Positions 9,295-17,305 of a DNA stretch of 34,454 nt are shown here, piece after piece. Made by a program: the position numbers and the translations under genes. The notes beneath the pieces are model-generated. The model was not told where the DNA came from, ran no database searches, and saw nothing but the letters and a program-made list of their open reading frames with translations. Each line of letters begins with the position of its first letter. Position 1 is the first letter of the stretch. Origin of the DNA: Flavobacterium sp. Root935 (GTDB lineage: Bacteria; Bacteroidota; Bacteroidia; Flavobacteriales; Flavobacteriaceae); NCBI RefSeq assembly GCF_001429295.1, contig NZ_LMJL01000008.1, positions 893,777 to 928,230 of the forward strand, given 5' to 3'.

Positions 9295-9579
9295 CATTAT
9301 TTTTGACATTGATATTTGACATTGGTATTGGTATCGATAAATTTTCAGATTTAACTTCTAAATGTCAATTTTCAGTTCATAATTCACAATTTACAATTAA
9401 CAATTACTTCAGTTTCTGTGAAAAGACCAAAATCTGTGTTGCTAAAAACAAATTTTCGAACGTTGATTTAAAATAAATCATTAAATTCGCAAGCACAAAT
9501 AACAAAAGAATAATAATCGAAAAATGAGTTTCGGAAATATAAACTTCATTTTCGGTAGTTAATATTAAAAACCAAAAAA

Positions 9580-10968
9580 ATGAAATACGACGTTATTGTT
9601 TTAGGAAGTGGTCCTGGCGGATATGTTACAGCAATTAGAGCTTCACAATTAGGCTTTAAAGTAGCTGTAGTTGAAAAAGAAAATCTTGGTGGTGTATGTT
9701 TAAACTGGGGATGTATCCCAACTAAAGCATTACTAAAATCGGCTCAGGTTTTTGATTATTTAAAACACGCTTCTGATTACGGATTGAAAGTTTCAGAATT
9801 TGACAAAGATTTCCCAGCAGTAATTCAACGCAGCCGTGGTGTTGCTGAAGGAATGAGCAAAGGAGTTCAATTCTTAATGAAAAAAAACAAAATTGACGTT
9901 ATTGAAGGTTTTGGAAAACTAAAACCAGGAAAAAAACTTGACGTTACTGATAAAGATAGTAAAGTTACAGAATACAGCGCTGACCACATTATCATCGCTA
10001 CTGGAGCTCGCTCTCGTGAGTTACCAAACTTACCTCAAGATGGTGTAAAAGTAATTGGATACCGTCAGGCAATGTCATTGCCAACACAACCAAAATCTAT
10101 GATCATTGTTGGTTCTGGAGCAATTGGAGTTGAGTTCGCTCACTTCTACAACTCAATGGGAACAGATGTTACTATCGTAGAATTTATGCCAAACGTTGTT
10201 CCTGTAGAAGACGAAGATATCTCAAAACAATTTGAGCGTTCATTGAAAAAAGCAGGAATTAAAGTTATGACTAACTCATCTGTTGAGCGTATAGACACAA
10301 CTGGTGCAGGAGTAAAAGCGTTTGTTAAAACTGCTAAAGGAGAAGAAGTTCTTGAAGCTGACATCGTACTTTCTGCTGTTGGAATCAAAACAAACATTGA
10401 AAATATCGGATTAGAAGAAGTTGGTATTGCTGTTGACAGAGATAAAATCTTGGTAGACGCTTACAACGCAACTAACATTCCAGGATACTACGCAATTGGA
10501 GACGTTACTCCAGGGCAAGCTTTAGCTCACGTAGCTTCTGCTGAGGGAATTAACTGTGTGGAAAAAATTAAAGGTCTTCACGTAGATCCTATTGATTACG
10601 GAAACGTTCCAGGTTGTACTTATGCAACTCCTGAAATTGCTTCTGTAGGTTTAACAGAAAAACAAGCAAAAGAAAAAGGTTACGAATTAAAAATTGGTAA
10701 ATTCCCATTCTCAGCTTCTGGAAAAGCAAAAGCTGCCGGAGCTGCAGACGGATTCGTAAAAGTAATTTTTGATGCTAAATACGGAGAATGGTTAGGATGC
10801 CACATGATTGGTGCTGGTGTTACAGATATGATTGCTGAAGCAGTTGTAGCTCGTAAACTAGAAACTACAGGTCATGAAATCCTTAAATCTATCCACCCTC
10901 ACCCAACAATGAGCGAGGCTGTTATGGAAGCTGTTGCAGATGCTTACGGCGAAGTAATTCACTTGTAA
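9580..10968 (+). CDS. lpdA: Dihydrolipoyl dehydrogenase (E3)
   Basis: This 462-residue FAD enzyme re-oxidises the dihydrolipoyl groups of 2-oxoacid dehydrogenase complexes and the glycine cleavage system, passing electrons to NAD+. Seen in order: an N-terminal FAD-binding GSGPGG (residues 9-14), the redox-active disulfide C40-x4-C45 in GGVCLNWGCIPTK, a second Rossmann motif GSGAIGVEFA for NAD+, the FAD-contacting segment YAIGDVTPG, and the C-terminal catalytic dyad H441/E446 in HPHPTMSE. The length is normal. Codon use is richer in strongly expressed forms (GGT, GCT, CGT) than in the accessory genes downstream, as expected for a well expressed core gene. It is monocistronic: a repeat region precedes it and a strong terminator follows. 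No partner E1/E2 gene is present in the window. Confidence 0.97.
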   Translation: MKYDVIVLGSGPGGYVTAIRASQLGFKVAVVEKENLGGVCLNWGCIPTKALLKSAQVFDYLKHASDYGLKVSEFDKDFPAVIQRSRGVAEGMSKGVQFLMKKNKIDVIEGFGKLKPGKKLDVTDKDSKVTEYSADHIIIATGARSRELPNLPQDGVKVIGYRQAMSLPTQPKSMIIVGSGAIGVEFAHFYNSMGTDVTIVEFMPNVVPVEDEDISKQFERSLKKAGIKVMTNSSVERIDTTGAGVKAFVKTAKGEEVLEADIVLSAVGIKTNIENIGLEEVGIAVDRDKILVDAYNATNIPGYYAIGDVTPGQALAHVASAEGINCVEKIKGLHVDPIDYGNVPGCTYATPEIASVGLTEKQAKEKGYELKIGKFPFSASGKAKAAGAADGFVKVIFDAKYGEWLGCHMIGAGVTDMIAEAVVARKLETTGHEILKSIHPHPTMSEAVMEAVADAYGEVIHL

Positions 10969-11007
10969 AAATATACCGTTTTACGGTTATATATAATTTT
11001 CAATCTA

Positions 11008-11043
11008 AAAATCCGATTTGCGAAAGCGAGTCGGATTTTTTTA
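11008..11043 (+). terminator. Terminator after lpdA (shared stem family)
   Basis: The hairpin pairs atccgatttgc (11011-11021) with gcgagtcggat (11026-11036) over eleven pairs including two G-T wobbles, closed by a GAAA tetraloop and followed by a T run. The same 26-base hairpin recurs at 15838-15863. Confidence 0.93.
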
Positions 11044-11219
11044 TTGTTATATCCAATCAACAGCTTTGTTTGTCATTTCGAGGAACAAAGAATGATAATA
11101 CATTGTCTCAAAAATAAAGCCTTAAACTTTTATAAAGAAAAATTTGTTAAAAACTTGACATTAAAAAATTTTCTCATCGTCTTAAAATTCTTATTTTTAT
11201 TATTTCTAAATAATTTTGC

Positions 11220-12170
11220 ATGAAATTACCATTTATAGAAATAATTGAAGCCACTACAATTGATCCCAATCTATTAATGTGGAAATATTATGATGAAGAC
11301 AAAGAAATCAAAAACGGAGCAAAATTAACCGTTAGAGAAAGTCAGCAGGCAATGTTACTAAATGAAGGACAGCTTGCAGATATATTCTCACCGGGACTTT
11401 ACACCTTATCTACAGAAAACATTCCGATTCTGAGTAAACTAAAAGGCTGGAAATACGGATTTGAAAGTCCGTTTAAAGCTGACGTTTACTTTTTCAATAC
11501 TCATCAATTTATCAATAACAAATGGGGAACTCCTGCTCCCATCCTATTAAATGATCCTCAGTTTGGGCAAATCAGGGTTCGCGCTTTTGGGAGTTTTGAT
11601 ATTAAGATTGTTGATGCTGCCAAATTCTTTCGTCAATATGCAGGAACATATCAACAGTTGACCATTTTTGAATTACAGAATCAATTAAGAGATTTTGTTG
11701 CGCCAAAATTTGGTGAAGTTCTCGCAAATGAAAATATTACAATTACTGATATTGCTGGAAATATTACCCAATTAGGTCAAAAAATTGAGCCTTATCTTAA
11801 ACCTTATTTTCTACAATTGGGAATTGAATTAACGCAGTTTGTTATTACCAGCGTGACATTGCCAGAAGAAGTTACCGCTCATTACGATAAAATCACCAAT
11901 ATGAATATGGTAACGGATATGGATAAGTTTACCAAATTTAACACCGCAACTGCTATTGGAGACAAAGGAACAGTGCTTCACGATGCAACACAAAATGCAC
12001 TGAGTATGGGAATTCTTTTAAACCAAATACAGCAGAATAAAGAAACTCCAAAACAAGAAACAGACGATCTGACTTCTAAACTTCAAAAACTCAAATCATT
12101 GTTTGATGCTGGTTTAATTGACGAAGCGGAATTTAAAACAAAGAAATCTGAACTATTAAGTCAACTGTAA
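11220..12170 (+). CDS. SPFH-domain protein, YdjI-like, with C-terminal SHOCT
   Basis: This 316-residue protein belongs to the YdjI/'virion core protein-like' branch of the SPFH (band 7/prohibitin-like) superfamily. Residues 4-35 (PFIEIIEA ... KNGAKLTVRES) and 50-85 (NEGQLADIFSPGLYTL, LKGWKYGFESPF) match the conserved start of that branch, which supports the ATG used; the SPFH fold extends to about residue 230. The last 35 residues (SKLQKLKSLFDAGLIDEAEF) form a SHOCT-like helical tail. No transmembrane helix or signal peptide is seen, so it probably binds membranes from the cytoplasm. In Bacillus the related YdjI is encoded with PspA and zinc-ribbon proteins; here the stop overlaps the start of a zinc-ribbon gene by one base (TAATG). 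Role in membrane stress is inferred. Confidence 0.9.
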   Translation: MKLPFIEIIEATTIDPNLLMWKYYDEDKEIKNGAKLTVRESQQAMLLNEGQLADIFSPGLYTLSTENIPILSKLKGWKYGFESPFKADVYFFNTHQFINNKWGTPAPILLNDPQFGQIRVRAFGSFDIKIVDAAKFFRQYAGTYQQLTIFELQNQLRDFVAPKFGEVLANENITITDIAGNITQLGQKIEPYLKPYFLQLGIELTQFVITSVTLPEEVTAHYDKITNMNMVTDMDKFTKFNTATAIGDKGTVLHDATQNALSMGILLNQIQQNKETPKQETDDLTSKLQKLKSLFDAGLIDEAEFKTKKSELLSQL

Positions 12171-12412
12171 TGGAAGAAAAAAAAGTCAATTCATTTCTGG
12201 ACAAACTTAAAGCAAACGCAAAAAAACAATCTAATTACGGCGGTGAATTAGAAATTACCCAAGCCCAAATGAATGTAAGGGATTGCCCAAATTGCGGCGC
12301 TGGAAGAGCCAAACAAGATGGCGTAACACATTGCGCTTATTGCGGATTTGAGTTCATAACAGTACAACTTACAGACGGAGTTTACATTAAGAAAGAAGAT
12401 AATTCAATTTAA
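12170..12412 (+). CDS. Small zinc-ribbon protein
   Basis: This 80-residue cytoplasmic protein has a single four-cysteine zinc ribbon: C39, C42 (CPNCG), C55 and C58 (CAYCG). The N-terminal 35 residues are lysine-rich and helical (VNSFLDKLKANAKK), and the C-terminal 20 are short beta-type. Its start overlaps the SPFH stop codon by one base, so translation is likely coupled and the two proteins probably work together. The B. subtilis PspA/YdjI operon also encodes zinc-ribbon partners; whether this is a true counterpart cannot be told from so short a sequence. Confidence 0.85.
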   Translation: MEEKKVNSFLDKLKANAKKQSNYGGELEITQAQMNVRDCPNCGAGRAKQDGVTHCAYCGFEFITVQLTDGVYIKKEDNSI

Positions 12413-12425
12413 AAAATCAAGATAA

Positions 12426-13361
12426 GTGTTCGGATTATTCAAGAAAGAAAAAGAAGAAAGTCTACCCGATTGGTATTGTGAACTTCAGGAATCACAAGAA
12501 AGATGGTTTAGTTTTTTAGAAAAATTGGAAACTAAAATGGAAGAGTTTGCAACGGCAGCAATTCCAGAACTAAAACAGATTTTAGAAGAAGACGATGATA
12601 TTTATAAAAGAACTTTTCAGAAAGTTTATTCAGGTGTAAATGGGCAATTAAACAATATAAGAGAAAAAGCCAGAGACACTTTCGAAGAAAAAATATTGGA
12701 TACTTACCAAAACATCAATTCGCAGGTTTCTGTTCTAAGTAAATATTACGGGTTAATTTCTAATTTTAGAACTGTTTGTTCCGATCGTTATCATAGAGGT
12801 TTTGAAGACAAATATGAATATTGGAGAAAACAAATAGAAAAAACACAGGAGCGTGATCTTGAAATAGAATATCAGAAAATCTTAGATGAATTTGAATCTA
12901 TTAAAGATAAATTCAGCTGTAAACAATGCGGTGGAAATATCACAATCGAAAAAATCTTTTTAATCGAAACCTATATTTCATGTCCGTATTGCAAAACACA
13001 GAATACTTTTGCGCCAAGCACACAGGGAAGGAATTTACAACATATTGCACGGGGACTTGCCGAACAGAGAACTGCACATTTACAAGAGGCTTATGAAATT
13101 GAAAATGAAAAAGAACGTGCCTTATACCATCAACGACATGAATTAAGTTTGAGCACAATACACGAAACAGACAAAAAAATTTTGAGTGAAATCAATGCGA
13201 AAATGGATGAACTGGAAGAACAAAGACAGTCTGCAATTCAAAATGCTCCAAAATTATATCATACTTATTTAAGAGCAATGTACGATGAGTGGAATAAAAT
13301 TACCCCAGATCTGAAAGAACACAACGAAAAAATGTATCAGAATCAATTAAAATATAAATAG
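12426..13361 (+). CDS. Coiled-coil protein with central zinc ribbon
   Basis: I do not recognise a named family for this 311-residue protein. Residues 20-160 are strongly charged and helical (long coiled coil), a zinc ribbon follows with C165, C168 (CKQC), C186 and C189 (CPYC), and residues 195-311 are again helical with many Q, E and K. No signal peptide or transmembrane segment is visible. The start is GTG at 12426; the resulting MFGLFKK opening resembles MFKKLFG of the next gene, and no ATG upstream is available before the previous stop 14 bases earlier. It lies inside the SPFH operon and may be the long structural or PspA-like element of that system, although no sequence match to PspA is evident. 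Confidence 0.82.
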   Translation: MFGLFKKEKEESLPDWYCELQESQERWFSFLEKLETKMEEFATAAIPELKQILEEDDDIYKRTFQKVYSGVNGQLNNIREKARDTFEEKILDTYQNINSQVSVLSKYYGLISNFRTVCSDRYHRGFEDKYEYWRKQIEKTQERDLEIEYQKILDEFESIKDKFSCKQCGGNITIEKIFLIETYISCPYCKTQNTFAPSTQGRNLQHIARGLAEQRTAHLQEAYEIENEKERALYHQRHELSLSTIHETDKKILSEINAKMDELEEQRQSAIQNAPKLYHTYLRAMYDEWNKITPDLKEHNEKMYQNQLKYK

Positions 13362-13384
13362 TTATTAACCCTAAAAATCGACAA

Positions 13385-14338
13385 ATGTTTAAAAAGCTTT
13401 TTGGATCTCTAACCGGAGACAATAAACAGGAAAACCAAAATTACGAAGCGCAGACTTCAAATAACAATTACGAAGACGATAACAATTATCAAGAAACAGA
13501 ATACGATCCTGAAACTTTACACGGAACACATTACGAGGTAGAAGATTTTGATAATGAAGTAGCTGCAAGAGCGGAAGCTTGGATTGCAGACGAAAGAGCA
13601 AACGGCGAAAACCTAGATGAAAAAGATATTCAAAATATATATTTCAACTACAGAAGAGCAGTTTACACAGAATGGAACAATTGCGATTCTGATCAAATGA
13701 TACGATTTGAACATGCTAATTCACTAAAATACTCAGGAATTCAAACTTCAGGATTTGTAAAAGTAGATGACAACAATCCGTTTTTAGAACCTGTACATGG
13801 CGTAGATTTAAGAACTTATACCGCAATGTGTCTTAAAATAAGCGCCGGAATAGATTACTTGGAAGTTTGTAAAGCAATGGGATTTGAACCAATAATCTGG
13901 GAAGAATTAAATACAATCTGGCCGCAGCGTATGGGCGAAGATACTTCGTTTACGGTTACAACTTTATTCGGACAATATTACGCTGAAAATGTAACAGTTC
14001 CGCAGTTGGAAAATCTTAAAGCTGAAATTTCTGAAGAAGGTGCTGCAAATCTAGAAAGAATCAGAACTGATCGCTATTTCTACGAAGAACTTGCAGGAGC
14101 AAGACAGGCAGCTTATGAATACGGAATTGACGGTGCTCAATGGATTTTGGATAATTTCGGAATCAATCTTGCCGATTTTCAATCTGTGGCAATGCAATGG
14201 ATGACGGAGCAAAATCAGAATTGGAATTCAGAAGACATCATGGAATTCACAAATTATCAGCAGGAAAAACAAAAAGAATATGCTGCAAAATTTGCCGCAG
14301 AACAAGGCGGGAATATTGCAGACGATGTAAATTTCTAA
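13385..14338 (+). CDS. DUF6620-like protein
   Basis: This 317-residue protein is probably a member of DUF6620, a family without known function; the assignment is from memory of its pattern. The N-terminus (MFKKLFGSL) is followed by about 40 residues of low-complexity Q/N/E/D-rich sequence, then a mixed alpha/beta domain with conserved-looking stretches PFLEPVHGVDLRTYTAMC, GFEPIIWEELNTIWPQRM and a helical end (YEYGIDGAQWILDNFG). No export signal is present. It follows the coiled-coil/zinc-ribbon gene by 23 bases and is closed by a terminator, making it the last gene of the four-gene SPFH operon. Confidence 0.8.
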   Translation: MFKKLFGSLTGDNKQENQNYEAQTSNNNYEDDNNYQETEYDPETLHGTHYEVEDFDNEVAARAEAWIADERANGENLDEKDIQNIYFNYRRAVYTEWNNCDSDQMIRFEHANSLKYSGIQTSGFVKVDDNNPFLEPVHGVDLRTYTAMCLKISAGIDYLEVCKAMGFEPIIWEELNTIWPQRMGEDTSFTVTTLFGQYYAENVTVPQLENLKAEISEEGAANLERIRTDRYFYEELAGARQAAYEYGIDGAQWILDNFGINLADFQSVAMQWMTEQNQNWNSEDIMEFTNYQQEKQKEYAAKFAAEQGGNIADDVNF

Positions 14339-14360
14339 ACCCGATTTACTTTTGATATAA

Positions 14361-14392
14361 AAAAACCGATTTGCGAAAACAAATCGGTTTTT
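14361..14392 (+). terminator. Terminator after the DUF6620-like gene (shared stem family)
   Basis: The stem aaaaaccgatttg (14361-14373) pairs with caaatcggttttt (14380-14392), with a loop cgaaaa and a T-rich 3' side. It is a variant of the 11008 and 15835 hairpins in which both sides of the stem have changed together. Confidence 0.92.
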
Positions 14393-14445
14393 TATTCGTT
14401 TAGAAGATCATAATAATCTAGATAATCACTTATAAATACTATATA

Positions 14446-15195
14446 ATGGAAGAGACAAAAATATTCTACGCCGACGGAGAAAATCCAAAAATGATTGAGG
14501 CTTATAAAAAAGCACAAGAAACCTTTAAATACTTCTGGAGAGAATTATCTTGGGAATACCGAAGAATAATTCCAGGACTTGATGTTGCTTGTGTAAAACT
14601 GGCTTTTACGCAGGAAATCGACAATGAAACTGTTGTAGAACACATGTGGATTAACGATGTAAATTTTGACGGAGAAAATATATACGGTGTTCTAGTAAAT
14701 GATCCTGACGAATTAACGAATGTAAATAACGGTGATGAAGTACAAATTCCAGTAAACCAAATCAGCGATTGGTTATTTGCAATTGGTGGAAAAGTCTACG
14801 GTGCTTTTACAATTCAGGCAATGCGTTCTGAAATGAGTGAGGAAGAAAGAGCATCACATGATGAAGCTTGGGGATTAGATTTTGGTGATTTTAATGATAT
14901 TCTGGTGGTTAACGAACAAAAAGAAAAACCAGAAAACATCATTGAACATCCGATGAGTAAAAACATGAAAGAAAGCCTTATTGACTTTGTAAAAAATAAT
15001 CCTGAAGAAATAACAGCTCAAGACGAATTGGGTTATACGTTTTTACATCGCGAAACAATTGCCGGAAATCAGACTTCTATTGAAGTTTTATTAGAATCTG
15101 GTGCAGATAAAAATGCCAAAACCGAAAATGGAAAAACTGCATTAGATTTTGCAAAAGAACTTAAATGGGATCATTTACTTCCTTTATTGCAGTAA
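14446..15195 (+). CDS. DUF2314 protein fused to ankyrin repeats
   Basis: This 249-residue cytoplasmic protein has two parts. Residues 15-150 match DUF2314 (YegJ-like): AYKKAQETFKYFWREL, a central VEHMWINDVNFDGENIYGVL and an end at AWGLDFGDF. Residues about 165-249 form roughly two ankyrin repeats (GYTFLHRETIAGNQTSIEVL, then LESGADKNAKTENGKTALDFA). DUF2314 proteins are often short and stand alone; fusion to ankyrins suggests binding of a partner protein. Both DUF2314-type and ankyrin proteins are found in stress or toxin-immunity neighbourhoods. The gene lies between two terminators, so it is its own transcription unit directly after the SPFH operon. Confidence 0.86.
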   Translation: MEETKIFYADGENPKMIEAYKKAQETFKYFWRELSWEYRRIIPGLDVACVKLAFTQEIDNETVVEHMWINDVNFDGENIYGVLVNDPDELTNVNNGDEVQIPVNQISDWLFAIGGKVYGAFTIQAMRSEMSEEERASHDEAWGLDFGDFNDILVVNEQKEKPENIIEHPMSKNMKESLIDFVKNNPEEITAQDELGYTFLHRETIAGNQTSIEVLLESGADKNAKTENGKTALDFAKELKWDHLLPLLQ

Positions 15196-15199
15196 AATT

Positions 15200-15236
15200 T
15201 TAAAATCCGATTCAATTGTAAATCGGATTTTTTTAT
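15200..15236 (+). terminator. Terminator after the DUF2314-ankyrin gene (shared stem family)
   Basis: A perfect ten-pair stem, aaatccgatt (15203-15212) with aatcggattt (15221-15230), has an 8-base loop and seven T on the 3' side. The stem word is the same as in the other three terminators of this region. Confidence 0.92.
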
Positions 15237-15306
15237 TTGAATGTTATGGGAAATAAATATTGATTTTTCGTAACAATTTAAGGCCTGAATTTTAATAATA
15301 AAGCAT

Positions 15307-15314
15307 TAGTTTTG
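15307..15314 (+). promoter_or_regulatory. -7 box upstream of the TPM gene
   Basis: TAGTTTTG matches TAnnTTTG exactly and ends 25 bases before the ATG at 15340, the same spacing as at other genes here. No good -33 TTG is at the expected distance. Confidence 0.5.
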
Positions 15315-15339
15315 CATCGCCCAAATCAACATATCTGCC

Positions 15340-15831
15340 ATGAAAAAATTAGTATTCGTTTTTGCAATTGTTCTTTTTTTTCCAAATTATTTTTTTGCAC
15401 AAACAAAAGGTGAAGCACAAAACATCTTTGCCAAATCATACGATTATGTAAATGATTTCGAAAAAATCCTTACTCCAAAACAAATCAAGGATTTAAATGA
15501 TTATCTGAAAGCAAGTGAAGCCAAAACAAAAAGCAAAATCCTAATTGTTACAACCTCATCAATAGCACCTTATACAGACCTGACAGATTATTCGCTGGAC
15601 TTAGATAAATACCTGCTTTCTAAATTAAAGATCGACACTTCAATTTTAATTGTAATCAGTAAACAACTAAGACAAATTCAAGTACAGGGAGTTGACAAAA
15701 TACGTGCAAAAATGACCGATCAAGAAATGAAAGATATCATAGCTGCGTATGTGGTTCCTGAGTTAAAAAAAGGCGATTATTACAAAGGTTTACAGCAAGG
15801 CACTCTACAGCTGATAAAAAAAATAGAATAA
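15340..15831 (+). CDS. Secreted TPM-domain protein
   Basis: This 163-residue protein has a signal peptide (residues 1-20, ending YFFAQ) and a single TPM domain (about 35-160). Family marks are VNDFEKILTPKQIKDLNDYL near the start, KILIVTTSSIAPY in the second strand, a hydrophobic SILIVISK strand and the C-terminal GDYYKGLQQGT. TPM proteins (YgcG/Psb32-like) usually have a C-terminal transmembrane anchor and glycine-rich tail; here the protein stops right after the domain, so it should be free in the periplasm. TPM domains recur beside SPFH and PspA-type stress genes, which fits its position just after the SPFH operon. It lies between two terminators. Confidence 0.87.
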   Translation: MKKLVFVFAIVLFFPNYFFAQTKGEAQNIFAKSYDYVNDFEKILTPKQIKDLNDYLKASEAKTKSKILIVTTSSIAPYTDLTDYSLDLDKYLLSKLKIDTSILIVISKQLRQIQVQGVDKIRAKMTDQEMKDIIAAYVVPELKKGDYYKGLQQGTLQLIKKIE

Positions 15832-15834
15832 AAC

Positions 15835-15870
15835 AAGATCCGATTTGCGAAAGCGAGTCGGATTTTTTTA
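15835..15870 (+). terminator. Terminator after the TPM gene (shared stem family)
   Basis: Stem atccgatttgc (15838-15848), GAAA loop, gcgagtcggat (15853-15863) and a T run; identical over the hairpin to the lpdA terminator at 11011-11036. Confidence 0.93.
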
Positions 15871-15930
15871 TTCTGTTAGATAATTGTAATTATTTACACA
15901 ATAAAAAAGTAATAAAAAAACTACATTATA

Positions 15931-15938
15931 TATCTTTG
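15931..15938 (+). promoter_or_regulatory. -7 box upstream of the 204-residue unknown gene
   Basis: TATCTTTG is a perfect -7 match ending 32 bases before the ATG at 15971. A -33 TTG is not visible at the standard spacing. Confidence 0.5.
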
Positions 15939-15970
15939 CTTATAATTTGAGTTTTTAAGATAAAAAATTT

Positions 15971-16585
15971 ATGAGCATAAAAAAGCAAGATAAATATGAA
16001 AAAGATGAAGAAATTTTAGCAACTATTGAAGAATTAGAAAAATCAATTTCTCCAAATGGTTTAATTTTAATAAAAAAAATTTACAAAGAAATATGTTCAG
16101 AACTGGGAACATATATTATAGCTTTTTATTCAGATCAATCAATAATTGAAAGGATTGTAAAAATCGCATATAAATATGAATTTGACGAAACTATTCTCGA
16201 ATACTTCATACGAACAATAACAATGATCTGCAGAAGATTTGATATTAATACTAAAACTTCTTATGATTTTTTAATTAGACATATTAATATAAAAAATAAG
16301 AGAATTCAGTTTGTTATTGCAAATCAATTACCACTATTATCAGAGTTCGATAATTGCGAAAATAAATGGGAATACATTTTATCAATTCCAAAAATACCAC
16401 CCAAAAAAGCATCTATAGATACATTTTATCGAATAATAAATCAGCAAATCAACAAAGTTCCCGCTCATTTTAGATATGATATAATAAAGATATTAGAAAC
16501 TCATATAAATGGTTCAAACTTGCATATTGTAGTTTATGATTATTACACAAATTTAATAAATCAGTTAAAAAAAGGATTATTCTAA
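15971..16585 (+). CDS. Unknown helical protein
   Basis: I do not recognise this 204-residue protein. It has no signal peptide or membrane segment, and the predicted content is almost all helix, rich in I, K, Y and N. Alternating hydrophobic patterns of about 35-40 residues (for example around ETILEYFIRTITMICRR and KRIQFVIANQLPLLSEF) would fit an alpha-helical repeat fold such as HEAT-like, but this is inference. Base composition is more AT-rich than most neighbours, with many ATA and AAA codons, so recent acquisition is possible. It has its own -7 box and sits between a terminator and the SUFU gene. An immunity-type role is suggested only by neighbourhood. Confidence 0.75.
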   Translation: MSIKKQDKYEKDEEILATIEELEKSISPNGLILIKKIYKEICSELGTYIIAFYSDQSIIERIVKIAYKYEFDETILEYFIRTITMICRRFDINTKTSYDFLIRHINIKNKRIQFVIANQLPLLSEFDNCENKWEYILSIPKIPPKKASIDTFYRIINQQINKVPAHFRYDIIKILETHINGSNLHIVVYDYYTNLINQLKKGLF

Positions 16586-16647
16586 AAATTCCCAGTTTTC
16601 GAATAAAAATAATATCTTGTATACACTTAAACTACAAACCGATAAAG

Positions 16648-17295
16648 ATGACTTTAGAAGAATACAAGAAAGAATTTTCAGAAGATGACGCCGTTGGATG
16701 GTTAGAAATTGACAAAGAATTTGACCGACTTTATCCAGGGCAGGAACCTAAACATTTTGTACCTGCGATTAGTTATATGCTTGGTGGAGAAGATCCTCTA
16801 GATGGTATAAGCGTGTATGAAAGTAAAAAACAAACAAATCATTATCATTTTATAACCTACGGATTTTCTGAATTATATTATAATGAAGAAAAAGTTGATG
16901 GGGAATTTAGCAAATGGGGTTTTGAGCTTACTTTTAGACTAAAACCTTTCGAAGCCGATAACGGAAACCCAAGCTGGGCAGTGGTCCTACTTCAAAATAT
17001 TGCAAAATATGTTTTTAGCAGCGGCAACTGGTTTGAAGAATTTCATTACATGCCTGCAAACGGACCTATTCGTCTCGATACAGATACCGATATTACAGCA
17101 CTTGTTATTGTAAATGATCCCGAAATTGAAAAAAAACATACCCCGCATGGAGAAGTTTCATTTCTACAGATTGTTGGAATAACTTCATCTGAATTCGAAC
17201 ATATCAAAGCAAATCCTGGAACAGCCGAAGAATTGGTGAACAAACTTAAAGAGAACAATCCGTTATTGATTACCGATCTAAATCGAAAAGACTAA
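16648..17295 (+). CDS. Suppressor-of-fused (SUFU) domain protein
   Basis: This 215-residue cytoplasmic protein matches the bacterial SUFU domain. Typical segments are near the N-terminus (DKEFDRLYPGQEPKHFVPAI), then DPLDGISVYE, HYHFITYGFSELYY and the strand GFELTFRLKP, followed by PSWAVVLLQNIAKYVFSSG and the C-terminal VSFLQIVGITSSEFE. The domain is nearly the whole protein. In animals SUFU acts in Hedgehog signalling; in bacteria the family is known mainly as immunity proteins for polymorphic toxins, each binding a cognate toxin. No toxin gene is next to it here, so it could be an orphan immunity protein or have another partner. The next gene starts 10 bases later, so the two are probably co-transcribed. 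Confidence 0.9.
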   Translation: MTLEEYKKEFSEDDAVGWLEIDKEFDRLYPGQEPKHFVPAISYMLGGEDPLDGISVYESKKQTNHYHFITYGFSELYYNEEKVDGEFSKWGFELTFRLKPFEADNGNPSWAVVLLQNIAKYVFSSGNWFEEFHYMPANGPIRLDTDTDITALVIVNDPEIEKKHTPHGEVSFLQIVGITSSEFEHIKANPGTAEELVNKLKENNPLLITDLNRKD

Positions 17296-17305
17296 AAAAT
17301 CCAAA

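Larger units (their letters stand above)
9012..9579. other. Gene-free repeat-rich intergenic region before lpdA
   Basis: No convincing gene occurs in these 568 bases. They hold, in order, a heptamer array (9010-9105), a copy of a dispersed 27-base repeat (9168-9194), an imperfect palindromic element (9230-9294), and AT-rich sequence with short TTAA-type words up to the lpdA start. No clear promoter with both boxes was found for lpdA. Confidence 0.7.

Noticed and set aside
9288..9476. Possible 62-residue gene starting with GTG
   Set aside because: It begins inside the palindromic element and is composed of repeat-type sequence; no family, promoter or leader supports it.
11220..14338. Known Psp operon with PspA
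   Set aside because: No protein here matches PspA; only the SPFH and zinc-ribbon parts resemble that operon.
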